This document shows positions 1 to 11,347 of a stretch of DNA of 64,000 bases, piece by piece. The notes under the pieces are model-generated. The model saw only the letters and a program-made list of their open reading frames with translations, did not search any database and had not been told where the DNA came from. The position numbers and the translations under genes are program-made. How positions within the stretch are numbered: the stretch's first letter is position 1; each line of letters begins with the position of its first letter. This DNA is from Takakia lepidozioides (lineage: Eukaryota > Streptophyta > Takakiopsida > Takakiales > Takakiaceae): the NCBI GenBank assembly GCA_030704615.1, contig CM060734.1, positions 58,980,042-59,044,041 of the forward strand. Direction: 5' to 3'.

Positions 1-1386
1 TCCCAAATGGAGATCTCCCGATCTATGATTAGAACATAGTAAAATAGAAAACAGCCCGTCGAGATACGTCCCAACATGTCCAGAGTAATTTATTAGAGCA
101 TCACCAAACCAAATTTGTACAGCCATTGAGGTCCTTGGCTATGGGCACTAATCAACCATCACCATCCCATAGGACCCAAAACCATAGTCTTCGACGCAAA
201 CAATACTGAACATAGTCTCTATAGAAGCCAATTCATTCGAAACAGTTCGGCTCCAATGCATCAGCCCTTCGACAGGACTGTTTATCTCTATCTATCATCG
301 TCCTCGAGTCTCAGCCCTTCGACAGGACTGTCTTTCTCTGTCTATCATCGTCCTCCAGTCTCAGACCCGTTCCTCAAAAGCGTCATCCATAAAATAAGAA
401 CCACCTTGCGGATTCCAAGGTCACAGGCAAGGCCGTGAAACCGGTATTCTTCATTCATGTAAGTCATAGCTCCACACACAAAACACATGCGGACCAGGAC
501 AGACGGGAGGTCTTCCCTCCCAATTAGTGATACCCATCAGGCATAGTCAAATTAAAATGAGAGGTAAACATGCACATGATACAACAACCCACCAAAGCCA
601 GAAGAGAATGAGGGGTCTCACAAGAACAAGCACAAATAGAAAGGCAAAGAGGGAGGAGTCTCCCGCCCTTACTACCGCTCTCTAGTCTAAAAGACTCTGA
701 CGGGTGTAATGACGAAACCAAAACATGCACCTAGTCAGGTAGGGCGGATCTCCGTGGTGATACCTCTCATCGACATGAGTTGAGTAAGTAGATTCCAAAA
801 ACCGAACAAAGAGTACACAGAGAACACAGAGCCAGCCATGGTAGCCATCGCTCTGGACATGAAATGAATAAAAAACAATGAACCATTTGGATTCATAATT
901 TGCGCTTAGAGAATAGCGTCATTGTCACTATACTTTATTTACAATATCCCAACTGGTGGAAGACTGTCACCCGACTAGTAAGACGGTAAGGGGGGGTAGT
1001 GGATTCTACTCTCATCCCAGATCTCCCTAGATGGAAATTCCATTGACCGTGCATCTGTTTGAGGGCGTTGTGCTCGCCGACAGATCTCCTCCTCAGAAAT
1101 ACTCATATACCCAGAGACCCTCCTGGCCTATTGGTGTGGTATGTCCATCCTTCTTCTTGTCGGATGTTGACTTCATATGATGCTTGGCCTTGACTGGAAC
1201 AAATAAACCAATCCATGAGACAAATCAGTATACTTTCCAGATTCATGGTGCACAGCAAGGACGAGAGACTTCCCGTGCTTATTGACCCATTCTAACCTCT
1301 TAACCTACTACTCCAAGACCATCGGTTGACATAAAAAGAAGAAGTTGAAAGCAAAGAGGTGGGAACATACCTAAAAACACAAAGGG
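1..1386. other. Outer locus, no recognised exon
   Basis: I see no convincing coding sequence here. The stretch contains three P2 palindromes (9-20, 502-520, 651-668) and an imperfect direct repeat around 259-360 built on the phrase cagcccttcgacaggactgt. It probably represents 3' flank or introns of the minus-strand FCP1-like gene that ends at 1387. Confidence 0.4.
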
Positions 1387-2233
1387 TTAGTAATCCCTAG
1401 GGGATTTGCATATCTCGCTAGCCAAATCAATCAGGGGGTGAGAGCTATCGACAGGCATCTGAACATTTGCACACTTCCAGTAATTCTCCTCCATGTACTC
1501 TTGAACTGTCGGAGATGACATGATGCCAGAAAGGAATGGCCATAAAGCCTCAACAAGATCCTCAACAAAAGAATCTTGTCCCTCCTTGACGATCGGCGTT
1601 AGAGTGCCATCAAAGGATCTCGGGTAAAAATCAGTGTTCAAAGGGTTCATCAGGGCTTTGGTGGGCTCATCATCAACAAAAAGCGTTGGCCTTTTAGGCT
1701 GTAGGGCTTACAACTTCTCCCGAAGTGTTCCCAAAGACCAACATTGTCTTTAACGTAGAACGGCTGTGTTGAGGTGATGTAGGCAGGAAGCTTGGTGCAA
1801 GTATCCCGACACCAAATAAAGCAAAATTTCCTGACCATATCCTTCGGGAGAAGATATGCAAGAAGAGCCTCACACCATAGGCTGAACTCCACAGGCCATA
1901 TACCACATGGTAATGGTTGAACGCAAGTTCAAGAAATTCCAGAAGAACCGGACGAGGAACGACATTGTCCCAATCGTAGGGAATTTTGGCATGAGGGAAA
2001 TGTTCAAGGAACCTTGAGAGAATATATGGTTTGCATTGACAACCGTGTAGGATAGCCAGTAGACAGAAATTAATTCGAATTGTGATCAAACGGCTTGGGT
2101 TTGGTTTATAGCACAATAAACCAACAACACTCAGAATGATTAACTTTCTTTGACCTCCAGAGGAGGCCGTCACTCGTGTCTTCTGGCACAAGAGATTTGT
2201 TGCCGCGCTCGCTCGAAAATGGTCATAACCCAT
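1387..2233 (-). pseudogene. FCP1/NIF-type HAD phosphatase-like domain, decayed
   Basis: Three overlapping minus-strand frames (2233-1892, 1892-1650 and 1650-1387) together give one FCP1 homology (CTD-phosphatase-like) domain. The order of landmarks matches the family: a hydrophobic strand KLIILSVVGLL where the catalytic DxDG-type motif belongs, then VVYGLWSS, KFCFIWCRDTC, and LFVDDEPTKALMNPLNT followed by FYPRSF. The last block is the DD-containing motif of HAD phosphatases. The nucleophilic Asp motif is replaced by SVVG and at least two frameshifts separate the parts, so it is very likely inactive. In this protein family the domain dephosphorylates phosphoserine or phosphothreonine in nuclear proteins; here it appears to be transposon cargo. 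Palindrome 2391-2410 lies just upstream in the adjoining intron. Confidence 0.7.
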
Positions 2234-2429
2234 CTGTCAAGATTCGACGGTTAGCTTTGGATGTGACCATCGGCAGCTATATTACTGATGTGCAGTAAAG
2301 TAGGAGATGAATCTAGAATTTATGGCGACTTAAACAAAACCGAGTCTGTGCTTCGGGAAATAAGTCAAAATTATATAAGTGGGAAGGAAGGGACGGGAGG
2401 TCTTCCGTCCAAATACCTCTTTGTCAATT

Positions 2430-4228
2430 TCGGCGGCGGACACATCCCCGAATGATCTTTGGGCTTGGTTTCGTCTTCCACCTTCTCTCTGCTGACATAC
2501 AAGGACGATTAGTTAGGTCTCAACTGAATGCAATCAAGAATGATATACAATTGACTTTCAGGTGCAAACACAAACTGGAATGACTAAGTGGAATGGTAGC
2601 GCACACCTCGGTGGAATTCTCCATTGCTTCCTCATTGCTTTGTCTGTCGAGTGATTCTCTCCGGATACTTCCTCGGGCCTTGCTTCCTATGTCTCTTCTT
2701 CGCCGCTGAAACATAACGACGTCTCGTTAGAGGCAGCAAGACGATGAAATCGGTGCTGTGTAAGGTGAGAAAGTATAATGAGAGAGAACGCCTCTACAAG
2801 ATTCTTCGACGCCGCGCCACGTGCTCCTACAATTGATTTGAAACAAATACATGAGGATCGAAGATAGGGAACAAAAGAGCCTAAATCAATTGTAAGGAAG
2901 AGCAAGGTGATCAATGGGTACCAAACCTCTCTCTGACTGGGGTTCTCTCAAAAGCCTCCGAAGGATTTCTTGCTAGTGCCTCTGCAGCAGCGGTGATATC
3001 ATTCTCTCCAAAGTCTTCAACCCGATCCTCATTAACGTTCAACTGCCCTGATGCTGAGGTATTCCCAAAAGAAGAGGACGCGAGACCTCCCATGCCCACC
3101 CTTGATGGAGAGGAATTAACAATAGAAAACCTCCACCCATCTTATGCAAATACTTCCGAAGACAACAAACGGTCGAAGGGGTACAATAGCCGTCACAATT
3201 GCCCTCAACCCATTCAACGACACCATCCGTGAGCACTCCTTCGGCGAGGGAGGAATGCTAACACCAGTAGGGAGCTCCATTTCCAATGTCTACGTCTGTG
3301 GGATGTGGTCGATGGAGGACAGCTATGACTGCCTTAAAGTGTCAGGGTTTTGAACGAGATCTTGTGGTTTCGCAGATTGTGATGTCCTCAGTTATGGGGA
3401 ATTGTGCTGGCAACGGATTGGAGGAAGTGTCAATGAGCTCTGTATCGCTAACACCATGAAGTAGTTGTGGAGTGGGAAGCTCTGTTTTCCATTGTTCTTG
3501 TCTGGGTCTGGGACTGGGTGACGTTCTCCACTGTAGACAGTGTGTTGATTGGCCTCAGATTTGCATCGTCTCTTTCGGCGACTGGTTGGTGTTGGTTCCT
3601 GCAGCTGTGATGTCCTCGGTTACTGGGAGTCTTGTGTGGACGTAAAAAAGTTTGAGGGACTGTGGGGACCAGGTGTTTCCACCAGGAGGCGACGACAGCA
3701 TGGGTTGCAGTGCTGGGCCGCGGAGCCCTGGAGAACGGGAGACCTCCCGTGATAAGGTCTGCGGAAAGAACGTAGTCGACTTGACTGGGTGTCATCTAGA
3801 AAAGTCCGATATCGCGAGAAGCCTATCCCCACCTGTATATTGGACTTGGGAAGTAAAGTCAATGGAGGCATTCGTTGGCCCTCCAGAATGCAATGCTGAC
3901 TCAACCCGTTGACCACTCGTCCTCATAATATTGATAATAATCTCCTGTGCATGCCCGCATTGACTCGCACTCTTGCATCGATCTGAGGATTATATAGTTG
4001 GCGAGTTGAGATATTCGGGGGCCTCGAGGTTATTGGTTCCGGGGAGAACTGAAGCGTATCGCCCATCGTCCGCCGGCCTCTGGCTTGCCCGTCTGGTGAA
4101 ATATTTTCAGACTCCACGTCGCGTACATGCACTCCAGTCGAATGCTGGATAAATGGGTTCTGAAATGGGCTCTGCTGCACGCCGTTGGATTTAGTCTCAT
4201 TGTCATCTTCATCTTCCTCCAAGTACAC
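2430..4228 (-). pseudogene. Probable upstream exons of the FCP1-like gene
   Basis: Several minus-strand segments could be the amino-terminal exons of the FCP1-like gene. One at about 2705-2610 is strongly basic (KKRHRKQGPRKYPERI) and begins after a good CAG acceptor; it contains an in-frame TGA. One at about 2505-2430 encodes a lysine- and glutamate-rich stretch. One at 3099-2920 encodes an acidic serine/alanine-rich stretch ending at a GAG|GT donor. One at 4228-3925 is acidic and has no recognisable domain. Exon assignment is inference from codon phase and splice-like borders; none has a domain of its own. A basic nuclear tail would suit a chromatin-associated protein. Confidence 0.4.
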
Positions 4229-4344
4229 AGGTCTATTTTATGGCTGTATCTGGTTGCGTTAGTAAATCCTTTCGAGAGTTGGTGTCGTGGGACATTTGTG
4301 ACCTCTCCTGGCGACCTTGACTTCTTTCAGAACCACTTCAATTT

Positions 4345-5017
4345 TTGAATTTAATTCAAGCCCTGAAATCGCTTGCAGAGACTCCACGAGGTTTGCTTGA
4401 TAGAGTTTACAGTGTGTGCGAGATTGGAAACAGGGCTCGGGAGATTGGGACGGTGGCAATGTTTGCCACAAAAGCATTTGAAGGTATTTCGTTCATCATG
4501 ATCAGCATATTGAATGAACGTCCAGACAAGATCGAGCCTTGGACAGAGAATGAGTTCGCCGACCTCTTCAATGGCATGAGGTCAAGAAAAATCAGGACAA
4601 ACGTATTTTGTGTCATCACTGATACTGATAGCTCTCGTGAGCTGATAGCGTACATTCAATCCACAAAGGGGAAATTCCTTATAGAGACGAGCTTCTACAT
4701 TCCATCGACGAGGGAGATTTTTTTCAAGACAAGGAATTTGAGACTCCAGAATTTATTTCCATTTCATTTTTCCGATGGTAGACGAGGATGGACAACGTGG
4801 ACGAGGTCGTGCGGAGGAGCATCACAGCCGACAATCGATACATCCCAAGAGTGCTACATACAGAGGCGAAAAAATATGAAAATCCTCTGCAAAGTCGCTA
4901 CTACAACAATGAGATCCGATCATTGGCCATCGACCAGGTCGTTGAGACATTCTGTCCGGAGGGCTCTTCCGTTGTCAATGTGTATTGTGGCGGGATTGTC
5001 ACATACTCGCTTCTGGT
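4345..5017 (+). pseudogene. Permuted DNA-methyltransferase-like domain, degenerate
   Basis: Two plus-strand blocks. The first (about 4384-4740) reads FEGISFIMISILNE, then TNVFCVITDTDSSRELIAYI, then KFLIETSFYIPS. The second (4788-5012) contains IRSLAIDQVVETFCPEGSSV followed by VNVYCGGIVTYSLL and a good donor CTG|GTAAGA. The second block resembles motif I (AdoMet-binding FxGxG loop) of permuted beta-class N6/N4 amino-methyltransferases. The first aligns in order with the motif-IV region of the methyltransferase encoded at 13578-19020. The catalytic (D/N/S)PP(Y/F) motif is absent (ISILNE in its place) and the two blocks are in different frames. I call it a decayed homologue of that enzyme. It lies on the strand opposite to the ParB-like gene of the same locus. 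Confidence 0.55.
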
Positions 5018-5099
5018 AAGAACTACAAACTCATCTCATCTTAATTTGCTTCGTCCATTGACTGAAATGTTAATTTTCTTCGTGAAATTGCTTCGTCCA

Positions 5100-6600
5100 A
5101 GGACTGGAGATCTCCGGTCCATTCTTTGTCGGGAGATCTCCCGTCGTTCGTTTAGCGGGATACATCCAGTGGTAAATTAAGTTCAATCAGGACACTAGTG
5201 ATACCCAGGTGATTAACAACACATTCATTACGGGGATTTCAAGAGTGCCTGAACAGAATTACCTTGTAAACCACCAAGACTATGCAACACTGGCAATGTT
5301 GGATAAGATCTTGTAGTTAACTTGGTAAGTTATGGCCAGACAGAAAACTTGAAGTATTTCCCAGATTTGTGTATCATTGGCATGTTTATATAAGATTTTT
5401 GTGGTTTACTTGATAAGTATGGCAAGCCAGAAACTTGGAGTAAATACCAGATTGATTCATTGATGATGGGTCAAATGTGAGTGCTGGCAGAATTTCATTG
5501 ATGGGAGGAGATATTCCGTTCTTCCACTGACGGAGAGACCTCCCGTCCTCCCTTTCACTATACTTATTTGAGTCTTATCCGGTGAGGAAATACCCACATG
5601 ATTATCGAGATTCATTCTAAGTGCATGCACATTCCTACAAGTGATACACAAGACTTTATTTAACACAATGGCGATGTTATCTAAGATCTTGTGGATCAAT
5701 TTGTGGGCATCATGGACATTATAAGTCTCTGAAATGAGTCCTCTGTTATTGATTCTTAAATTGATGGGTTTAATGTGTGAATGGAGTGAGTGGAAGTTGT
5801 ACGTACCATACGGAGAGGAATAGTTATAAGGATGTTGTGTTGAAATTATTTTGAATTCGGAATTTAAGTACTTTTGGAGGGACACCTCCCAGACATGGAC
5901 ATCCGAGTACCATTTCCTACTGTTACTTCCATTGAATGATTAGTATACATTCCCATTCATGGGACATTTTGGGTTGTTGAAGTTGAGCCAACATACAGAC
6001 TCATAGTATACATTACAAGAGTTATTAATAGGTCACACATAGTTTTTGGGACTGTTTATGTCTAGCGGTTGCGTTTTCATGTGGTCAACACAATCTATGT
6101 TGTTGACTGTTACACTGTGAGCTGATGTATTCTCTAAATTCTTATGGTGGCCTTCATGAATTAATATGTGCATCGACAGCACGTAAGCAGAATAGATGAT
6201 TGCTTACACGATGAATGGCCGGAAGCGAAGTGTGAGACACAGAGGTCCATTGAAATAATCCTATATTTGAGCCAGAACACAACCCAAGTGATTCGTCAAC
6301 ATTCATTACAGGACATTTCTAGGTGCCAGCACAAATAGTTACACGAGGGGTCACACACAGTCACGCTATATTATACCACCCTGGCGATCTAATCTAAAAT
6401 CTTGTGTGGCTTTCATGTAATTCCAGATGGCCATGCACAAGCCTGAAATGTGTTTTGCTCGGTTTATGCTTGAAATTATGATGGGTTGAAAGTGTGAGAT
6501 GTCGGAAGTTCCGATTTATTCTAAATAAATTACATCGTTCGACGGGTGTCTCCCGTCCTCATTTGACCATTAACATCTTTATGTTGGGACTACCCAGTTA
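5100..6600. repeat. Diverged tandem units, each carrying a P2 palindrome
   Basis: Three units of roughly 350-450 bp recur in the same order. Each runs from a stretch like cattcattacaggacatttc, through a segment like ggcgatctaatctaaaatcttgtg, to a P2 palindrome at its end (5529, 5875, 6541; the first is preceded by copies at 5101 and 5128). The units are AT-rich and diverged, with no coding signal I trust. This looks like amplification of a palindrome-bearing non-coding unit inside the outer locus. Confidence 0.55.
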
Positions 6601-6827
6601 CTGAAAGTTACTAACCGGTTAATTTTTTATCCATCCGGAATCGAAACTGTAGGGTGTTGGAAGTAACGCACCCTGGTCTTATGGTCTCAGCAAGAGCCTC
6701 TGCTGAAAAATCCTTCAACCTTATCAGACTGCTGCGTTCAAAGGTTTCCGCCGAACAGGCGCAATCCTCCTCGGAGTTTGAGGGCAGGGGCGAGGGATTT
6801 GCTGGGGGTGAGGGTAGTGTGGAATCT

Positions 6828-6929
6828 TCACCAAAGATCCCAGACCCAGACCCAGACCCACACGCTCTGCTTTCCCGTCGTTGGCTTCATTTTCGCGTCA
6901 AGGTAGGGGTTCCCGAGAGCATTCTTAAA
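6828..6929 (-). pseudogene. ParB-like gene, 3' fragment left of the insertion
   Basis: The minus strand continues the reading frame of the exon interrupted at 28073. Codons after the TTTAAG target duplication read NALGNPYLDAKMKPTTGKQS, then a repeated valine-tryptophan run, and stop at 6828-6830. Joining the two sides with one target copy gives AQFKNALGNPY without a break, which is strong evidence that this is the displaced 3' part of the same exon. The exon probably ends before the VW run. Confidence 0.7.
6924..6929. repeat. Target-site duplication CTTAAA, left
   Basis: CTTAAA also occurs at 28067-28072 beside the right end of the 21-kb insertion. Keeping one copy restores the ParB-like reading frame. 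Six extra bases (gtactt) lie between this copy and the first TG of the left terminal repeat. Confidence 0.6.
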
Positions 6930-6935
6930 GTACTT

Positions 6936-7120
6936 TGTCGTGCACATACATATCGCTACACAACTACATCGTTGTCCAAAACCACACAACATATGTGCAC
7001 ACCAAATACTAGTCTATCACTAGTCCACCACTAGTGCACCACTAGGCTGCCATTAGACAACCACTAGCCACCACTAGTGCAGCCACTAGTCCACCACTAG
7101 GCTGCCACTAGCCCATCACA
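6936..7120 (-). repeat. 185-bp LTR-like repeat, outer copy
   Basis: Begins TGTCGTGCAC and ends GCCCATCACA, so it has TG...CA on either strand. It is about 95% identical by eye to 7441-7625 and contains many CCACTAG short repeats. It lies directly left of the 317-bp repeat. Confidence 0.65.
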
Positions 7121-7121
7121 A

Positions 7122-7438
7122 TGATAGGGAAATGAATGATACAAGCATACAAGCTCTCTCAAACTCACAGACTTGCACATGAAAACATCACTCATATATT
7201 AAGTCGAGCCAAGTGCACCCCACGCCATGGGGAATCCACACTATGGCGCCATAGCTAGACGCGGTGAGGCTCAACTCGAGAAAGATGAGCCCACCGCGAT
7301 CTGCCGTGAAGATAACAACGCGAGGTGCCCAAACATGTATTGGTCCCTGGATTGACACTTGGATCAATCCCAAATATCAATATATAAAAGCTAGCTATTT
7401 CCTAGCTAACTTCACATTAGTGGTAAAATAACTTGACA
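7122..7438. repeat. 317-bp LTR-like repeat, left copy
   Basis: Begins TGATAGGGAA and ends TTGACA (TG...CA). A second 317-bp copy lies at 27749-28065 with about 14 differences, mostly C/T and G/A transitions. A TATATAAAAG box near its right end suits an LTR promoter on the plus strand. Confidence 0.7.
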
Positions 7439-7440
7439 GC

Positions 7441-7625
7441 TGTTGTGCGCATACATATCGCTACACAACTACATCGCTATCCAAAACCACACAACATATG
7501 TGCACACCAAACACTAGTCTATCACTAGTCCACCACTAGTGCACCACTAGGCTGCCACTAGACAACCACTAGCCACCACTAGTACAGCCACCTGTCCACC
7601 ACTAGGCTGCCACTAGCCCATCACA
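7441..7625 (-). repeat. 185-bp LTR-like repeat adjoining pol
   Basis: Second copy of the 185-bp unit (TGTTGTGCGC ... GCCCATCACA). On the minus strand it follows an AGGGGGGC purine run at 7629-7636 that looks like a polypurine tract, so this is probably the 3' LTR of the gypsy element. No matching copy was found beyond gag. Confidence 0.6.
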
Positions 7626-7628
7626 ATC

Positions 7629-7637
7629 GCCCCCCTA
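7629..7637 (-). other. Polypurine-tract-like run
   Basis: On the minus strand TAGGGGGGC stands three bases before the TG that opens the 185-bp repeat, the position expected for the primer of plus-strand DNA synthesis in an LTR retrotransposon. Confidence 0.5.
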
Positions 7638-7885
7638 GCTGGCGCTTAGGTCCCTCTAAGTCCAGGTAACCACAAGATGTGATAGTGGCCATAGCCTCAC
7701 AAAGTCCTCCACCACTGTCCCTACTACACTCAAACTCAATAGATCAAGAGGCCGGGTATAAGAGTTGCCCCATCGTTAGTCGCCGTCTTGCAACCTGTGA
7801 ACTTGAGCCTAAGATCTTGGGTATTGACTCCTATGAGCTTGGCCTCCCATGTCTTGTGAGCTGCCACTAGTCATATCCACTGCCA

Positions 7886-8215
7886 CTATCCCAAGCAGTG
7901 TGGACGTAACCAATATCCATCAGGAACCCTCTCAAGAGGTGGTATCAAGCATCCCATGTGCCAACCTCTTGAGCATCGATCACACACCAGCATAGTGGCG
8001 GCACCACGAGCATGCCCACATAGCATGCAACGCAACCCTATAAGTACCACTGCAAGGTTGGGATCTATCCTCTCATCCACATGTGGAAGGTGACATGGCG
8101 CACAATTGCGCACATGGTCCTTTAATACCATGCCATCTCGACCCTCCAGAATCAACACTCCTGAAGGCAACACCTCCATGATCCTTAGAATCACACGTCC
8201 TGCTGTGACATCCAA
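7886..8215 (-). pseudogene. Gypsy pol C-terminal extension with PHD finger
   Basis: Downstream of the integrase, this segment opens with VTAGRVILRIMEVLPSGVLI, a small beta-rich module in the place where chromodomains or other C-terminal integrase modules occur. It ends in a C4HC3 PHD zinc finger: CMLC, then CDRCSRGWHMGC, then the W...C end. The last cysteine pair is damaged (WLRPHC where WLCPxC is usual). PHD fingers read histone H3 tails, so in an active relative it could steer integration to a chromatin state. The frame differs from that of the integrase and the segment has its own stop. Confidence 0.75.
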
Positions 8216-8233
8216 GGTTATAGGCGTTGTCTG

Positions 8234-9129
8234 CTACAGATACACATAGTCCCCAGGGTGGAAACGCCGAACACCTGGCCGATATCCCCCTCCACGTATA
8301 GTGACATACATCAATGTGTCTCGGTGTTGGGCAATAGCAAGATTCTCAAAAGCCATAGGCATGACTCTCTTGAACAACTCTGCCCGTTGGGCACATGCTT
8401 GTGTCCACACATCCGGATCATCAAGGTTGAGGACTACTGCAGCCTCCCTGCGAATAGATGTAGGAAAATCCGACTCTCGGCCAAAGAGAAGGAAATATGG
8501 TGAGAAGAAGACAAGTGATGCTTGCTTGCTGAACCTGTAGCCCATGGCTAACCAGGGTACTTGAAGATCCCAATCTCCTAGGTGTCCCTTTTGCAAGCCA
8601 TACTTGCGCAAACCCCTCTTCACTGTCTGAACCACACTCTCTGCCAAGCCATCGGCCTCAGGATGATCCCGAGAAGTGGTACGGTGGTCTATGAAGGCTT
8701 TATCACACAAAGCCTGAAACTCCCCCAAGAACTCTCTTCCTTGGTCCGTGAGTACCTCAGGTAGAGCACTGAATCGGCTAAGCACACGATCCAGGAATGC
8801 ATACGCAACCCCCTCACTAGCCTTGTCAGGCAATGGAACCAACTCAATCCACTTGGAGAAGTGCTCCACCATCACCAACACATATCTGTGGTGATGCATC
8901 GTCAGTGGCAAAGGCCCTACGGAGTCAAGACTCCACCTGTAGCCATGGGTAAATGATGCAACTGTGGGGTAGGGGCGTTGAATGAAGCACGCACCCTGTC
9001 ACACACCATGCACCTAGCCACGAACTGTTGCACCTCTGTGTGCATACCACGCCACCAATACTGCCCCTGCAGTAAACTATGAGTGCGTCGCACTCCAAAA
9101 TGCCCCAACTCCTCATAGGCATGCCGCAC
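8234..9129 (-). pseudogene. Gypsy integrase
   Basis: Amino-terminal HHCC zinc-binding module (HAYEELGHFGVRRTH ... CMVC) in one frame (9129-8917) and the catalytic core in another (8911-8234). The core has the first Asp in WSLDSVGPLP (read across the frame change), TDQGREF with the second Asp, and DGLAESVVQTVKRGL with the Glu, giving DDE. GYRFSKQASLVFFSPYFLLF follows, as in Ty3/gypsy integrases. One frameshift separates the two modules. The integrase inserts the cDNA in the host genome. It is preceded by RNase H with only an in-frame TAG between. Confidence 0.85.
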
Positions 9130-9141
9130 TAACCGTGCACG

Positions 9142-10850
9142 CTATGTTGGGTGAGGCATGATCCTTACCCGACCATCCTCCCACACTCGAAGCAGGTGTA
9201 TCCCCTCCCACTTGAACCTCTTGGCTCGTTGCAGGATCCGATCCCTCTCCTTGGCAGTCACACTAGCTGCCGTGTCTCCAGTGCGGAGGTAGTCCAACAC
9301 AACCGAATCCTCATGTATATCTCTGGCACCACCTGGCTCATCACTAGCCTCAGGGTCCTCAGACACTTCGTCTACAGTCATCCCTATTGTAGGTCCAACC
9401 TGACCTCCCGATGCCAAGATACACAAAAAGGCAGATGCATGCCATCCCGACACCATCTCCTCGTCTGTCTCACCATGCCACCAAGCTCCAGTGTCATCCT
9501 GCTGGCTCGTGCATGGATTGCCACTCAATCCATCCGCATCCTTATTGACCAAACTCGGTCGATGCACAACCTGAAAGTCATACTCTTGGAGTATAAGTGC
9601 CCACCGTGCAAGCTTCCCCGTAAGCTTGTCTGACTCCATCAACCACCTGAGAGGCTGGTGATCCGTGACAAGAATGAAGAGATTGTCGTATAGATAGCAC
9701 CTGAAATGTGTCATGGCCCACACTGCAGGTAAGCACTCCCCCTCATATGAGCTATACTTAGACTCTGCAGCGTTGTTCGAGCGGCTAGCATAAGCCACTA
9801 TGAACTCTCTTCCCTCATCATCCACCTATGTGAGCACCGCTCCAAGCCTCAGCATGCTCCAATCTGTATGCACCTGAAAGGGACGCCCCCTGATAGGTCG
9901 TCTCAAGATCAGCGCCGAGGTCAACCTCACCTTGAGCTCCTGAAAAGCTTGCTCTTGCTCATCGTCCCACTGTCACTCCTGGTCTACCTTGGTCAGCTTG
10001 GTTAGAGCCTTTGCAATAGCACTAAATCCCTTGGCAAACCGTCTATAGTAGTTTGCCAACCCCATGAAAGCTCGAACTTGGCTCACATCCGTAGGGCGTG
10101 GAATTTGTGCAATGGCCTCTACCTTAGTCTGCTGCACCCCAATCCTCCAGGATATATCATGTGGCCCAGATACTCAATCTGGTTGTGGAAGAACTTGCAC
10201 TTCCCCGGATATAATTTCAATCCGTGTCCTCTCAATCGCTCAAACACCACCTGAAGGTGTCTCTCGTGCTCCTCCACCGTAGCACTAAAGAAGATGATGT
10301 CATCTATGTAGCACCGAGCAAAGTCCACCCCTGCTAGAATCCTGTCCATGACTCTCTGGAACTCTGCAGGAGCATTCTTAAGCCCGAATGGTAAGAATTG
10401 CCACTGATATAGGCAATCTTTCCCGTGCTAATTGATCCCCCAGAATGCCGTCTTCTGCTTGTCCGCCTCATTGATCGGCAACTGGTGATATCCGGACCGC
10501 AAGTCCAGAGTGCTAAAGACTTTGGCATGCCCAATGGCATCAAAGATCTCCTCAGATGTGGGCATGACATACTTATCGGACTTGGTCTGACGATTTACAG
10601 GCCGGTAGTCACCGCACATACGTCTCCCCGTCTAATTGCCATAGACATCCTTCTTGGCTAGCATCACCGTGGCTGAAGCATACTCTCCACCAGAGAGCTC
10701 CACCAAACCAGCCTCCCAGAGATCTTGAGTCCTCATCTGAATCAAAAACCTCTCCATGTCATTGTATGTATAGGGTCTCCGAAAGATTGGCGTGTCCGTG
10801 GCCAACTCTATACGAATCTCCTGACCCTTCAGTGCTCCCAAATCCTTCAA
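9142..10850 (-). pseudogene. Gypsy reverse transcriptase and RNase H
   Basis: The RT domain opens at about 10850 with KDLGALKGQEIRIEL and TPIFRRPYTYNDMERFLI, followed by MCGDYRPVNRQ, FSTLDLRSGYHQLPI, LPFGLKNAPAEFQRVM and the catalytic ARCYIDDIIFF (YxDD). Two in-frame TAG codons interrupt it near 10634 and 10428. After a frameshift the RNase H region follows (9825-9142), ending LVTDHQPLRWLMES ... VVHRPSLVNKDADGLSG, the usual gypsy signature. In active elements this enzyme copies the RNA into DNA. It is decayed here. The order RT, RNase H, INT marks the Ty3/gypsy superfamily. Confidence 0.88.
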
Positions 10851-11347
10851 ACTGAAGGCAAAGCAATTCCTGCAAGCCCTCAGGAACCGCTGTATACGTC
10901 GTCTCTCTCCTCCAGTGACAATGGGTCCAATGTCAAGCTCTCAATTGTCCTCCGTAACTGCAACCTTAAGTCTAGCAGACTTAGAGGTAGGAGACGCGTC
11001 CCGTGGTTGCTATGCCGCATCCTCTTGAGCAGTACTCCCTGCCTGCTTAGTCAATGACAAGGCCTCATCCTGCCCCATCATCTCATCCTTGAGGACCTCC
11101 TCAACCCGAGAAGAATCCCCGACCTCATCCATCACAGCCGCCTTGGCTGCCAACTCCCTCTGAACCTCGAACACCTCCCACGTGTGCCATGGATGTCTAC
11201 ACCTCGTGGTCCTTACCGGCTCGCCCCCACTCACTGCCTGTATCGTCTCCGTAGGCAGAGAGACCGTCAGCCTGGGTAGAGGCTTTTGTAACGTCAGGAG
11301 AGGAGGACGGTACGGGGATTGCACCAGGTCCACCTCAGTTATCACCA

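Larger units (their letters stand above)
9..6558. repeat. Outer-locus palindrome family (P2), left cluster
   Basis: Interspersed near-perfect palindromes with consensus GACGGGAGATCTCCCGTC (central AT also seen as AC or GT). Copies lie near 9-20, 502-520, 651-668, 2391-2410, 3735-3750, 5101-5120, 5128-5145, 5529-5547, 5875-5891 (weak) and 6541-6558. They fall between the recognisable exons of the outer locus, not at tandem spacing. The same family resumes at 28568 beyond the 21-kb insertion and I did not see it inside the insertion or in the gene space after 34 kb. The repeats are seen directly; a role as protein-binding sites is inference. Confidence 0.85.

Noticed and set aside
5457-5885. 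142-codon minus-strand frame in the outer locus
   Set aside because: It runs through a P2 palindrome and two diverged tandem units, so it is a chance open frame in repeat sequence.
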